In this document: one piece after another, positions 1 through 7,632 of the stretch
How positions within the stretch are numbered: position 1 is the stretch's first letter
Layout: each line of letters opens with the position of its first letter
Origin: an uncultured Collinsella sp.
Lineage (GTDB): Bacteria; Actinomycetota; Coriobacteriia; Coriobacteriales; Coriobacteriaceae
Reading direction: 5' to 3'
Length of the DNA: 17,859 nt
Assembly (NCBI GenBank): GCA_902475785.1
Contig: CABSAN010000045.1
Coordinates: forward strand, 1 to 17,859
Notes under the pieces: generated by a model
Seen by the model: only the letters and a program-made list of their open reading frames with translations
What the model was told of the DNA's origin: nothing
Databases searched by the model: none
Translations under genes and position numbers: made by a program

Positions 1-1397
1 GCCTGCTCGGAAGCCTTGGGCTCGTCCTTGTACAGGACAAACGAGACGGCAAAGGAAACCAGCGCGGCGACCGCAAACATGATCGCGTACTGCACGGGCT
101 GGGCCAGGCACAGCAGGATACCGAAGATACCGGTAACGCCCGTGCCGGAGGCGGCCAGCGAAGTGAGCGCGCAGACCAGGGCACCGCAACCGCCGCCGAT
201 GCAGCCGGCGATGAAGGGCTTAAAGAAGCGCAGGTTCACACCAAAAATGGCAGGCTCGGTAATGCCCATGAAGGCGGACAGGGCCGAAGGAAGCGCCAGA
301 CCCTTGATCTTGGCATCGCGGGTCTTAAAGGCAACGGCGAGTGCGGCGCCACCCTGGGCGATGTTGGCGGCGCTGGCGATGGGCAGCCAATAGGTCACGC
401 CGTACTGAGCAAGCTGGCCCAGGTCGATGGCGGTGTACATCTGGTGGATACCCGTGACGACCGTGGGGGCATAGAACAGGCCGACGATAAAGGAACCAAT
501 GCCGAAGGGCAGGGTGAGCAGGGCCTGGATCAGGCCGAGGATGGCATTCTCAGCCCAGACAAAGATGGGGCCGACGGCAACGAGGGTCACGAGCACGGTC
601 ACGAACACCGAGACGAGCGGGGTCACGAAGAGGTCAAACATCTCGGGGACAACCTTGTGGAGACGCTTCTCCAAGAAGGCGAGGATGGCGCAGGCGATGA
701 CGATCGGGATCACATGGCCCTGATAGCCAACCCACTCAAAGCTGTACACGCCGGGAATGACGGTGACCATGGTCTGCACGCCCTCGGAGGCAACCGTGTA
801 GGCGCTCTGCAGCGAGGAGTTGATGAACGCACCACCGACGACGGCGCCCAGATACGGGTTGGCGCCAAAGGCCTTAGCGGCGGAGTAGCCAATCAGGATC
901 TGCAGAATACCAAAGGACGTTCCCGAGACCAGGTCGGCAATCTTGTAGATAAAGTTATTGGTGTCGAGCGCGATAAAGCCGTTGGAGGCCATAAAGTTAA
1001 GGGCGCTCATAATGCCCAGCAGCAGGCCCGAAGCCACGATGGCGGGGATGATGGGGACAAAGACGTCGCCGAGCACCTTAATGGCGCGCATAAAGATGTT
1101 CTGCTGCTGCGCCGCGGCCTCCTTGACCTCGGCCTTGGTGGCAGCCTCGACGCCGCTGAGCGCAATGAACTCGTCGTAGACCTTATTGACGGTGCCAGTG
1201 CCAAAAATAATCTGGAGCTGGCCCTGGGCCTCAAAGACGCCCTTGGCGCCGTCGATATTCTCGAGGGCCTCCTTGTTGACCTTGGAATTATCGGCAATCA
1301 CCAGGCGCAGACGCGTGGCGCAATGCGCGGCAGAGACGACGTTGTCGGCGCCACCGATGTTGTCGAGCACCTCTTGGGCTGATTTGCGGTAGTCCAT
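1..1397 (-). CDS. scrA: Sucrose-type PTS permease, EIIBC (3' end beyond the window)
   Basis: Phosphotransferase-system membrane permease that imports and phosphorylates a sugar. Translating the minus strand from the ATG at 1397 gives 465 codons with no stop before the window edge. Residues 1-80 are an EIIB domain with the phosphorylated cysteine C26 in the motif AAHCATRLRL and the motif GQLQIIFGTGTVNKVY. Residues from about 103 to 456 are a multi-pass EIIC domain with GIHQMY (316-321) and the conserved GITEP loop (378-382). The EIIB wording is closest to the sucrose (ScrA/SacP) subfamily of the glucose-family permeases; trehalose or another disaccharide is possible. The last visible residues (KDEPKASEQ) look like a linker, so a fused EIIA domain may follow outside the window. 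GGAGGAAAGGGAAGTC precedes the start. Two LacI-type operators lie 58-97 bp upstream. Confidence 0.9.
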   Translation of the reverse strand, partial: MDYRKSAQEVLDNIGGADNVVSAAHCATRLRLVIADNSKVNKEALENIDGAKGVFEAQGQLQIIFGTGTVNKVYDEFIALSGVEAATKAEVKEAAAQQQNIFMRAIKVLGDVFVPIIPAIVASGLLLGIMSALNFMASNGFIALDTNNFIYKIADLVSGTSFGILQILIGYSAAKAFGANPYLGAVVGGAFINSSLQSAYTVASEGVQTMVTVIPGVYSFEWVGYQGHVIPIVIACAILAFLEKRLHKVVPEMFDLFVTPLVSVFVTVLVTLVAVGPIFVWAENAILGLIQALLTLPFGIGSFIVGLFYAPTVVTGIHQMYTAIDLGQLAQYGVTYWLPIASAANIAQGGAALAVAFKTRDAKIKGLALPSALSAFMGITEPAIFGVNLRFFKPFIAGCIGGGCGALVCALTSLAASGTGVTGIFGILLCLAQPVQYAIMFAVAALVSFAVSFVLYKDEPKASEQ

Positions 1398-1454
1398 GAC
1401 TTCCCTTTCCTCCAACGGGCGCATGTGCACCCGGCCATCTTTTGACACTTACAC

Positions 1455-1468
1455 TGTAATCGTTTTCA
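1455..1468. promoter_or_regulatory. LacI-family operator, copy 1
   Basis: TGTAATCGTTTTCA is an imperfect palindrome centred on CG. It fits the general LacI-family pattern TGnAAnCGnTTnCA. It lies 58 bp upstream of the EIIBC start codon. An identical copy sits 26 bp away. The likely ligand is the LacI-family protein encoded next door. The motif also fits a CcpA cre box, but a local repressor is the simpler reading. Confidence 0.75.
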
Positions 1469-1480
1469 GTTTCATATGTC

Positions 1481-1494
1481 TGTAATCGTTTTCA
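1481..1494. promoter_or_regulatory. LacI-family operator, copy 2
   Basis: This is a second exact copy of TGTAATCGTTTTCA, with its start 26 bp from the first copy. Two operators at this spacing in front of a PTS gene suggest cooperative binding by repressor dimers over the EIIBC promoter. No convincing -35/-10 pair could be assigned between them. Confidence 0.75.
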
Positions 1495-1498
1495 TATA

Positions 1499-1533
1499 GC
1501 GGTGAACGGTAGGAAAAAGCCGGCGAATGGTAG
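1499..1533. repeat. Two imperfect 14-bp direct repeats upstream of the PTS gene
   Basis: GCGGTGAACGGTAG (1499-1512) and CCGGCGAATGGTAG (1520-1533) match at 11 of 14 positions and start 21 bp apart, about two helical turns. They lie between the lacI stop codon and the LacI operators, that is, upstream of the probable EIIBC promoter. They could be binding sites for an activator or part of an upstream promoter element. The role is inferred from placement only. Confidence 0.4.
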
Positions 1534-1582
1534 TTTTACGGCAAAAACAGGCGACTCAGGGGCAGGCAGACGTGCCCAGAGC

Positions 1583-2563
1583 CTAGACATTCATAAGCTG
1601 ATGGCCGAGCTTGAGCGTCTTGAGACCGCGCTCCCCCTCCACGCCATCGAGCGTGTCGAGCAACATGCTGGTGGCCTCGACGCCACTGGTCAGATACCCA
1701 TAATGCACGGTGGGAATGCCGCCCGTCAGCGCGCGCAAAAACGCGTTGTCGCCAAAACCGCTCACGCGATGTATGCCCTCGCCCATGCCACGAACCTCAT
1801 CAATGGCACGCAGTGCGCCCGCCGCCATGGTGTCGGTCGCGCAGGCGATAAACGAAACATCGGGAGCGACGGAAAGCAGTTCACGCGCCGCACTATAGCC
1901 CGAGTCGAGCGTAAACGAGCCCAGGCGAATCAAGGCGGCATCGAGCGGGTTGCCCGCGGCGCGCAATCCGGCCTCAAAACCGCGACGGCGGTCATAACCA
2001 GCCGCGCGGTCTTCTTCGGTAACTCCAATGTAGGCGATCTTGCCATCTACCCGACCAGCAAGCGCCTGGCCCAGCTCAAAGGCAGCCTCGTAATCGTCGT
2101 GATAGACGCACGCCGCGCCCTCGACGTTTTGGCCGATCAGCACAATGGGCACACGACAAGACGCGATGGCCGCACGATGCTCGTCGGTAATCATGGTCGC
2201 CACCAGCACAATGCCATCGACCGGATGGTTCTGGAACAGGTCAAGATACTCGAGCTCACGCTCGGCCGCGTTGTCGGTATTGGCAAGCAGCATCTGGTAG
2301 CCACGGTGACCGAGCACCTGGCCAATGCCAGCGGTAATGCGGCTTACGGATTCCGAGTTGATCTTGGGCACGATGACGCCGATGAGTTTGGTGGATCCGG
2401 TGCGCAGCGCGCGAGCCTGGCTGGACCGCACGTATCCGGTCAGCTCAATCGCCTGCTTAATGCGCTCGGCCTTGTCCGCCGAGATATATCCACCGTTGAG
2501 GTAGCGCGAGACCGCGGCGCTCGAAACGCCGGCCAGCTCGGCCACATCTTTCATCTTTACCAC
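1583..2563 (-). CDS. LacI-family transcriptional repressor, probably of the sucrose PTS gene
   Basis: DNA-binding repressor of about 326 residues, the normal length for the LacI/GalR family. The N-terminus carries the helix-turn-helix KDVAELAGVSSAAVSRYLNG, followed by the hinge region. The periplasmic-binding-protein-like sugar domain then begins at KLIGVIVPKI and includes HPVDGIVL and FGDNAFLRAL. I place the start at GTG 2563 because AGGGG sits 5 nt upstream; ATG 2554 is an alternative. The open frame extends upstream to 2728, but those extra codons lie in a palindromic repeat and match nothing in the family. It lies directly upstream of the PTS permease on the same strand, with CG-centred operators between them. 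A role as a ScrR-like repressor relieved by a sugar or sugar phosphate is inferred from that context. Confidence 0.88.
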   Translation of the reverse strand: MVKMKDVAELAGVSSAAVSRYLNGGYISADKAERIKQAIELTGYVRSSQARALRTGSTKLIGVIVPKINSESVSRITAGIGQVLGHRGYQMLLANTDNAAERELEYLDLFQNHPVDGIVLVATMITDEHRAAIASCRVPIVLIGQNVEGAACVYHDDYEAAFELGQALAGRVDGKIAYIGVTEEDRAAGYDRRRGFEAGLRAAGNPLDAALIRLGSFTLDSGYSAARELLSVAPDVSFIACATDTMAAGALRAIDEVRGMGEGIHRVSGFGDNAFLRALTGGIPTVHYGYLTSGVEATSMLLDTLDGVEGERGLKTLKLGHQLMNV

Positions 2564-2594
2564 GAGCACCCCTGACAACGAATTCACAAGCACC

Positions 2595-2600
2595 ATGATA
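2595..2600 (-). promoter_or_regulatory. Possible -10 box of the lacI gene
   Basis: On the minus strand this hexamer reads TATCAT, 31 bp upstream of the chosen GTG start. The hexamer 17 bp further upstream (ACTCAA) is a poor -35 match. This is a weak candidate. Confidence 0.25.
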
Positions 2601-2683
2601 GCTGCCTTGCCAGCAAATTGAGTAAATAGAATTCCTGGTCGAGCAAACGTCAGCGAGCGGGCAGCTGCCGTGGCTATTATGTT

Positions 2684-2705
2684 CCGGCGTTCTAACGAAC
2701 GCCGG
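2684..2705. repeat. Perfect 9-bp hairpin inside the palindromic element
   Basis: CCGGCGTTC and GAACGCCGG flank a TAAC loop, giving a GC-rich stem inside the larger palindrome. Confidence 0.75.
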
Positions 2706-2761
2706 ACCGCTCGACGCTGCGCGGGCATCTGCCGGGCGATCTGCCGCTCAAACCGTCGCTC

Positions 2762-2778
2762 GCGTACATAAAGTACGC
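2762..2778. repeat. 6-bp hairpin inside the palindromic element
   Basis: GCGTAC and GTACGC flank the loop ATAAA. It is the second nested hairpin of the element. Confidence 0.6.
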
Positions 2779-2878
2779 TTCGCTCCTCTTTCGCGGCACC
2801 TCGCCACGGCAGCCGCCCGCTCGCTGACGTTTGCTCGACCAGGAGCGCCCCTCTTTGTGCAATCTGCTCGCTAGGGTT

Positions 2879-3544
2879 CTACCCGTGGTATTCGCCGTTG
2901 TACTGGATGAGTGTCAGGTCCTCCACGCCGTCGAGCGCGCGAATGGCGTCCGCATAGGGCATGTCAACGCCGTCCGAGAACACCTCTACGGCCATCTCCA
3001 CCTTGTCACCGCGCATGGTCTTGGACTTCACCGTAAACTTGGTGCGCCCAAACGCGCGCACGATATCATCACCGGTGGTCTGGCCCGTGTAGTGGATGAC
3101 CATCATGTACACGCGTGCCTTGTCCTGATGGCTCGCAAAGCCGGCGATCATCGCCACGATCACCACCGCCGTAAGCCCCACGAGCGCATACATGCCGGCG
3201 CCCGCCGTAATGCCCGTGGTAATGGCCCAAAACAGATACAGCAGGTCGAGCGGGTCCTTGACCGCCGTACGATAGCGGACGATAGACAGAGCACCGACCA
3301 TACCGAGCGAGATGACCACGTTCGTCGAGATCGCGAGCGTGACCATGCAGGTGAGCACGCACATGCCCACGAGCGTCACGGCAAAGCTTCGCGAGTACAC
3401 CACGCCGGTAAAAAAGCGCTTGTACACGTAATAGATTAGGATGCCCATGGCGAGCGCCATGAGCAGCGACAGGCCGATCTTGGCAGGGTCGACCTGACCA
3501 AACGCCTCCAAGACGGAGTTCTTAAAAAAGTCCCTGGTGCTCAT
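2879..3544 (-). CDS. DUF4956 membrane protein
   Basis: Integral membrane protein of 221 residues with about four transmembrane segments (roughly 21-42, 47-72, 76-93 and 104-133) and a soluble C-terminal domain of about 80 residues. The stretch around residues 78-106, SLGMVGALSIVRYRTAVKDP followed by LDLLYLFWAI, is the signature of the DUF4956 family. Its function is unknown. It is the last gene of the Pel operon and starts 3 nt after the VTC-domain gene; GAGGGG precedes the ATG at a somewhat long distance. DUF4956 genes often lie beside VTC-domain genes, so it may be the membrane partner of that polymerase, for example an anchor or channel for polyphosphate. That role is inferred. Confidence 0.85.
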   Translation of the reverse strand: MSTRDFFKNSVLEAFGQVDPAKIGLSLLMALAMGILIYYVYKRFFTGVVYSRSFAVTLVGMCVLTCMVTLAISTNVVISLGMVGALSIVRYRTAVKDPLDLLYLFWAITTGITAGAGMYALVGLTAVVIVAMIAGFASHQDKARVYMMVIHYTGQTTGDDIVRAFGRTKFTVKSKTMRGDKVEMAVEVFSDGVDMPYADAIRALDGVEDLTLIQYNGEYHG

Positions 3545-3547
3545 GGT

Positions 3548-4339
3548 CTAAATATCCCCTCGGTTCTCAAAATCCGATTCCCAGTAGTTAAAGCCGCGCA
3601 AGTAGGCGGTCTTTTCGTAACACAGGCAGTACTTGGAGACCGCCGTGAGCTCGGCCGCGCCCGGCGGCACCAAATCGCGCACCAGCTGCGGGCAAAACTC
3701 CGTAAATTTGACCTCCATCACCAGCTTGCCCGGCTCCAGCACGGGCAGCGCGGGCAAGGTCACGTCAAAGATATCAAAGCTTCCCACCGCGGCGCGCACG
3801 TTCATGTCAAACGTGATGCGCACGGTGCCTTCGTCCATCACCCACGGCTCGCGCTCGTAATCCACAATGGTCCGCGGGCGCATCATATTGCAGATGCACT
3901 CGATGTAGAACTCGCGGCAGAGTTGATGGGGGCTCCTGAGCAAAAAGTCGTAGTCGCCAGCCAGGATCTGCTCAAACTCGTCACGCGTGAGCGGTGCGTC
4001 TTCCTTATAGATCCAGCTGCCGTACTTCTTTTTGCGCTCGAGCTTAATCACCTTGTCGCTGCCGTTATAGATGCGCACGCGATACTTTTTGCGCATAAGA
4101 ATGCCAGCGTCTTTTTCCTCGTAGGCCGAGTTGCAGTAGTCGTCAAAGTACAGGCTGCGAATGGTGTAACCGCCCGCCCGCGCATGCTTGTCCAGCTTAA
4201 AGACAGGCGCCATGCGACAGGCCAGCGCGGCGTGCTCGCCCTCGTTAATGAGGTACTTGAGCTCGTGGCGGTAACGCTCCTGCATGGTTCGCGCGGGCGG
4301 AGCCGCCAGACGCTCAAGCAGCGCGCTAGCCCTCCTCAT
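3548..4339 (-). CDS. VTC-domain polyphosphate polymerase-like protein
   Basis: Cytosolic protein of 263 residues in the CYTH/TTM tunnel superfamily, related to the catalytic domain of yeast VTC4, which makes polyphosphate from ATP. Visible tunnel motifs are RHELKYLI (E26, K28), IRSLYFDD, KYRVRIYNG (R87, R89), KLERKKK, ITFDMNVRA (R182), LVMEVKF (E209, K211) and SKYCLCYE (K236). The basic residues and the metal-binding glutamate expected of an active polymerase therefore appear to be present. The ATG at 4339 is supported by GGAGG 6 nt upstream, and the gene overlaps the CotH gene by 14 nt. It has no membrane segment of its own, so the DUF4956 protein encoded next may provide one. The substrate in this operon is not certain. 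Confidence 0.87.
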   Translation of the reverse strand: MRRASALLERLAAPPARTMQERYRHELKYLINEGEHAALACRMAPVFKLDKHARAGGYTIRSLYFDDYCNSAYEEKDAGILMRKKYRVRIYNGSDKVIKLERKKKYGSWIYKEDAPLTRDEFEQILAGDYDFLLRSPHQLCREFYIECICNMMRPRTIVDYEREPWVMDEGTVRITFDMNVRAAVGSFDIFDVTLPALPVLEPGKLVMEVKFTEFCPQLVRDLVPPGAAELTAVSKYCLCYEKTAYLRGFNYWESDFENRGDI

Positions 4340-6095
4340 ACGTGTCCTCCACGACCTTACCGCCGTCTTGCACGTAAAAACACTTCATGCCGTACTGTTT
4401 GCCGCCGTCGGTCACATAGTAGTCAAACGCATCTTGCGTATAGCCGTCGGAGTTGGTGGCACGCACGCGCGCAAAGTACTGGCCGGCATCGGGCACATCG
4501 CACGTCACCTCCGGCAGCAGCACGTCCTCGGCCTTAAAGACCACGTCGCTTATGGCATAGTCGCGCGCAAGCTCCACGGTATAGCGAATGTCGCGCGCCT
4601 TAAAGTCGTAGGAAGCATCCCAGTTGATGCGCAACTTACCGTTATCGATCTGCGGCACGCCAATGTAGAACGGCATGGGCTTTTTATAGCTCTCGCGAAA
4701 GCTCTTATAGTTCTCCTCGATCTCGGAAGGAATCGCCGCGGCAATCTGCTCGTATTCGTCCTTCGTCACGGGCAGATTCTCCAGGTCGGGCGCAGCAAAG
4801 ACGAGCGGCTCCGTGACCTCGCGATAATGCTCGACCATCTTGCTCAGACGCTCTTCGGTCAAATACGAGCGCAGGTCCTTGACGGCGCTATCGAGTTCGC
4901 TGCGGAACGACTTGCTGCGCAACGCGCGGTTAAACAGCACGTTGCCCCAGTAGTTGCTCACGCCGCGCTCCCAGCTCGCATAATCCGAGAATCCCGTCAG
5001 GCTCAACTCGAGCTTGCGCAGCATGCCGTCGTTATCCCAATCCAGGATGTACCAGACCTTGGAGTTAAGCGGGCTGTACAGATAGCAGTTACGGTTCTGC
5101 GTATCGCAGTTGCCCGTCAGGATCTGAAACGCCAGCCAATAGACCAGATTCTCGGTATCAAAGTAGGTGTCGAGCACGTTATCGATCTTTTGCGATTCGT
5201 CGTTGAGCGCATCGAGCATATCGATGAGCTTGGTGTGGTCCGAGTCGCCCTTAATCTCGAGCATGCCCTCAAAGTTGGCCTGGTTGTAGTCGGGATCGTC
5301 GGCGAGCTTAATGGTGTCCTCGTAGCGATAGAACTCAAAGCTGTTCACCTTGTAAAGGTGTCCATTCTTATCTAGGCCATGTGCCTTAAGCGCCGTCTTA
5401 TTAAGCTGCTCGACCTGCGTAAACAGCCCGTAGTCCTCAAAGGTGTCGTTAGATTTTTCGGTCTGGTCGCACACCCATAAGTGCACAAACTGCGTGCGCA
5501 GGCCCATCATCTGGGGAATGCCACGAATCAGATCGTAGGCCATCTTGTTACGAAAGCGCATGCCCTCGCCCATATGCTTGTTGAGCGCAATCGCGCGCTG
5601 CTGGCGCCACGTGCCCTTGCCCTTTTTGAGCTCCACCTTGTAGTTCTTTTGCGTATAAGTACTCGACGTCTGACCGCGCACCTGCACCGTGGCGTTGGGC
5701 GCCTCCTCGCCATAGCCCACCTCGCCAGCAACGGGACCCTTATCATCGCCAGGCTGCAGCAGGCCCATAACCTGATAGCGCGTCACGCCCATGTCGGCAT
5801 AGTCGTAGACCGAGTAGGTATTGATCTCGGCCCAGCTATGATCGGTATTCTCGGAGCTGTTGCCGCGAGAGACCGTCAGGTACATACATACGATGCCCGA
5901 GTCATCGTAGACCTCGTACAGTTCATCCCTGTCGCGAAGGTGCTTGGTCTCGCTAGACGCATCGGCCTTTTTAATCTTGTCCTGCTTCTTGGTCTTTTTT
6001 GTCGAGGATTCGTCCTGAGACGAGCAGCCCGAAAGCAGCAGCGCTCCGGCAGCCGCCTCAAACAGGCGACGGCGAGACATCATCCTATCGGTCAT
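4326..6095 (-). CDS. CotH-family kinase, secreted lipoprotein
   Basis: Surface-exposed protein kinase-like protein of 589 residues. The N-terminus MTDRMMSRRRLFEAAAGALL is followed by LSGC, a lipobox with the lipidated Cys at 24. The SRRRLF stretch resembles a twin-arginine motif. Residues 31-55 are a charged linker. CotH features follow: RGQTSSTYTQKNYKVEL (140-156, the RGxSS...K/R class motif), NKHMGEGMRFRNKMAYDL, DYGLFTQVEQLNK, and the acidic ILDWDNDG (350-357) in the position of the kinase metal site. About 474-560 looks like a fibronectin-III or Ig-like domain. CotH proteins of the spore coat phosphorylate partner proteins; the target here is unknown. The start is placed at ATG 6095 because GGAGG precedes it and it gives a proper signal peptide. 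The longer frame to 6152 is less likely. It overlaps pelG by 11 nt. Confidence 0.87.
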   Translation of the reverse strand: MTDRMMSRRRLFEAAAGALLLSGCSSQDESSTKKTKKQDKIKKADASSETKHLRDRDELYEVYDDSGIVCMYLTVSRGNSSENTDHSWAEINTYSVYDYADMGVTRYQVMGLLQPGDDKGPVAGEVGYGEEAPNATVQVRGQTSSTYTQKNYKVELKKGKGTWRQQRAIALNKHMGEGMRFRNKMAYDLIRGIPQMMGLRTQFVHLWVCDQTEKSNDTFEDYGLFTQVEQLNKTALKAHGLDKNGHLYKVNSFEFYRYEDTIKLADDPDYNQANFEGMLEIKGDSDHTKLIDMLDALNDESQKIDNVLDTYFDTENLVYWLAFQILTGNCDTQNRNCYLYSPLNSKVWYILDWDNDGMLRKLELSLTGFSDYASWERGVSNYWGNVLFNRALRSKSFRSELDSAVKDLRSYLTEERLSKMVEHYREVTEPLVFAAPDLENLPVTKDEYEQIAAAIPSEIEENYKSFRESYKKPMPFYIGVPQIDNGKLRINWDASYDFKARDIRYTVELARDYAISDVVFKAEDVLLPEVTCDVPDAGQYFARVRATNSDGYTQDAFDYYVTDGGKQYGMKCFYVQDGGKVVEDTYEEG

Positions 6096-7629
6096 CAGGA
6101 CCTCCCCAACGATTGCGATACACGCGAACCACCATGCGCTCAAACGCACCATGCGGCTCGCCCTCTAGACGCAGCTCCTCGTAACGCTGTTCGGCACGGT
6201 CGAGCAAGCAGCCCAGCTCCGTAAAGCGACCCGTCTTGTCGGTCGCCACAATGGGCTGCTGGCTCAGAATACGATACGGCAAGTTGGCGGTATAGGTATC
6301 GAGCCGCATGAGCGCCACAACAAAAAACACCGCCGCGCCGAGCAAAAAGCCAAAGCCATAAAACTGCTGCGGAAAGAACAGCGAGACGATGGTCGCCAGC
6401 CCCGCCACGCCCGCAAACAGCCCAGAGGCAAGCACGGCGCCCTTGTAGTCGGTAAAGTACAGCAAGATCAGCAGAATCGTATTGCCCACGGCATACAGGC
6501 CATAGCCCACGCACAGCGTGCGGAAATACCCGTGCATCAGATTGTTGAAGCCCAGTGGCAGGGCCGAGAGCACCGTAGTCTCGAGCGAGATGACCGCTGC
6601 CGTCACAAACAGCTGCTTGAGCGCGCAAAACCGCAGCTCCCGGTTGAGCGTGGCGAGCATTTCCTCCTCGGCCACCACGATGTCGCCCACCACGCCGCCG
6701 TCGTTAAACAGGCTGTAGTAGTCGCGGTAGCGCGGATAGAAGTTGACCTCGACCGACACCACAAAGTTGACGGTCGTGACCAGGATCGTCAAAAACGCGA
6801 TGAGCGCCGGCACATCGTGGTAGGGTGCGCCATAAAACAGGCCTTTGACCTGCACGCCAATGGGCCCTGCCCAAATAATCACCAGGTGCGCAAAGAGTCC
6901 CAAATTGGTAAATAGGCCCGTGAGCGCGAGCGGCATAAATTGGTCAAGCCAGCGTAAAAAGAGCCAGGGGCTGCGATCGCTCTGAGGAAAATACCGGTAC
7001 AGCAACACCACGTCCCAGGCGAGCATCACACCGTAGCCCAGGGCAATTGACGCCAACAGGCCCTCGACCGGCGGCAGCCCCAGCGCCAATGCGGCCAGGG
7101 CACACAGACACGCCACGCCAATGGCAGCCGCAAAGCTACACAGAATGCCGCGGTAATCCTTAATTGCCGTGAGGTAGCTCATGCCGTTCCAGTTGACAAT
7201 CATAATGTTGAACAGCCACAGACACAGTAGCCCCTGCAACAGCGTGGCGCCCGAGAACAGCAAAAAGACACCGTAGAGCACGGTGCCCACAACGAGCATG
7301 ATGGCATTGGAGCCCCAAAACGAGGGCAAAACCTCTTCTTCGCGCTCGGCAAAGAGCATGTCGGCCAAAAAGCGCGTGACCGGCATGGAGAAAAAGCTCG
7401 TGAGCGTAAGCGACGCCAGCAGCGTATAGGTCACCATGCACACCAGCAGGTCCTGGTTGGCACGGCCCACACCCCACAGGCCGCATAGCACCAAAATGCC
7501 CACCTGCAGCAGCACGCCCAGCAGCATGGGACCCGTGCACACAATGCCGGCGTAGCCATAGGCGCGCATCGTGGCAAACAGACCCTTGCGTCTAAACAGG
7601 CGCTTAAGCTCAAAACCGATTCCGGCCAC
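6085..7629 (-). CDS. pelG: PelG, Pel polysaccharide export membrane protein
   Basis: Polytopic inner-membrane protein of 514 residues with roughly a dozen hydrophobic helices. It belongs to the PelG family (MOP-flippase-like superfamily) and is thought to move the growing Pel polymer across the membrane with PelD, PelE and PelF. The opening residues MAGIGFELKRLFRRKGLF are the hallmark of PelG. Length fits the family, which is usually around 450-510 residues. The last 70 residues are soluble and charged. The start codon is GTG at 7629, 3 nt after the pelF stop, with GGAGG 8 nt upstream. The stop codon lies inside the CotH start region, which couples translation of the two genes. Confidence 0.93.
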   Translation of the reverse strand: MAGIGFELKRLFRRKGLFATMRAYGYAGIVCTGPMLLGVLLQVGILVLCGLWGVGRANQDLLVCMVTYTLLASLTLTSFFSMPVTRFLADMLFAEREEEVLPSFWGSNAIMLVVGTVLYGVFLLFSGATLLQGLLCLWLFNIMIVNWNGMSYLTAIKDYRGILCSFAAAIGVACLCALAALALGLPPVEGLLASIALGYGVMLAWDVVLLYRYFPQSDRSPWLFLRWLDQFMPLALTGLFTNLGLFAHLVIIWAGPIGVQVKGLFYGAPYHDVPALIAFLTILVTTVNFVVSVEVNFYPRYRDYYSLFNDGGVVGDIVVAEEEMLATLNRELRFCALKQLFVTAAVISLETTVLSALPLGFNNLMHGYFRTLCVGYGLYAVGNTILLILLYFTDYKGAVLASGLFAGVAGLATIVSLFFPQQFYGFGFLLGAAVFFVVALMRLDTYTANLPYRILSQQPIVATDKTGRFTELGCLLDRAEQRYEELRLEGEPHGAFERMVVRVYRNRWGGPDDR

Positions 7630-7632
7630 CGG

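Larger units (their letters stand above)
2633..2844. repeat. 212-bp palindromic element with 42-bp inverted-repeat arms
   Basis: The left arm (2633-2674) and right arm (2803-2844) are reverse complements over 42 bp with a single mismatch (AGCTGCC opposite GGCAGCC). The 128-bp centre holds two further perfect hairpins, at 2684-2705 and 2762-2778, plus a short direct repeat of ATCTGCCG. There is no believable coding sequence and no oligo-T run after either arm, so it is not a textbook terminator. It lies between the end of the Pel operon and the start of lacI. A non-autonomous mobile element (MITE) or a REP/BIME-like repeat is most likely. No target-site duplication is obvious at its edges. Confidence 0.8.

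Noticed and set aside
444..1382. 312-residue plus-strand open frame opposite the PTS permease
   Set aside because: It is the antisense shadow of the EIIBC gene. Its translation is low-complexity, rich in D/G/H, with no family match, while the minus strand has clear EIIB and EIIC motifs.
1502..2575. 357-residue plus-strand open frame opposite lacI
   Set aside because: Antisense shadow caused by GC-rich codon bias; the minus strand encodes an evident LacI-family protein.
2564..2728. N-terminal extension of the LacI protein to ATG 2728
   Set aside because: The extra 55 residues read through one arm and the centre of the palindromic element and precede the normal LacI helix-turn-helix start. 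A GTG with a good ribosome-binding site sits at 2563.
2803..2844. Right palindrome arm as a rho-independent terminator of the Pel operon
   Set aside because: The arm pairs with a partner 128 bp away and no T-run follows on the minus strand. Termination there cannot be excluded but is not shown.
4284..5375. 363-residue plus-strand open frame opposite the VTC and CotH genes
   Set aside because: Shadow frame spanning two real genes; no ribosome-binding site or family signature.
6096..6152. Upstream start of the CotH protein at 6152
   Set aside because: It would put 19 extra residues in front of a complete lipoprotein signal and overlap pelG much more. ATG 6095 has GGAGG in place.
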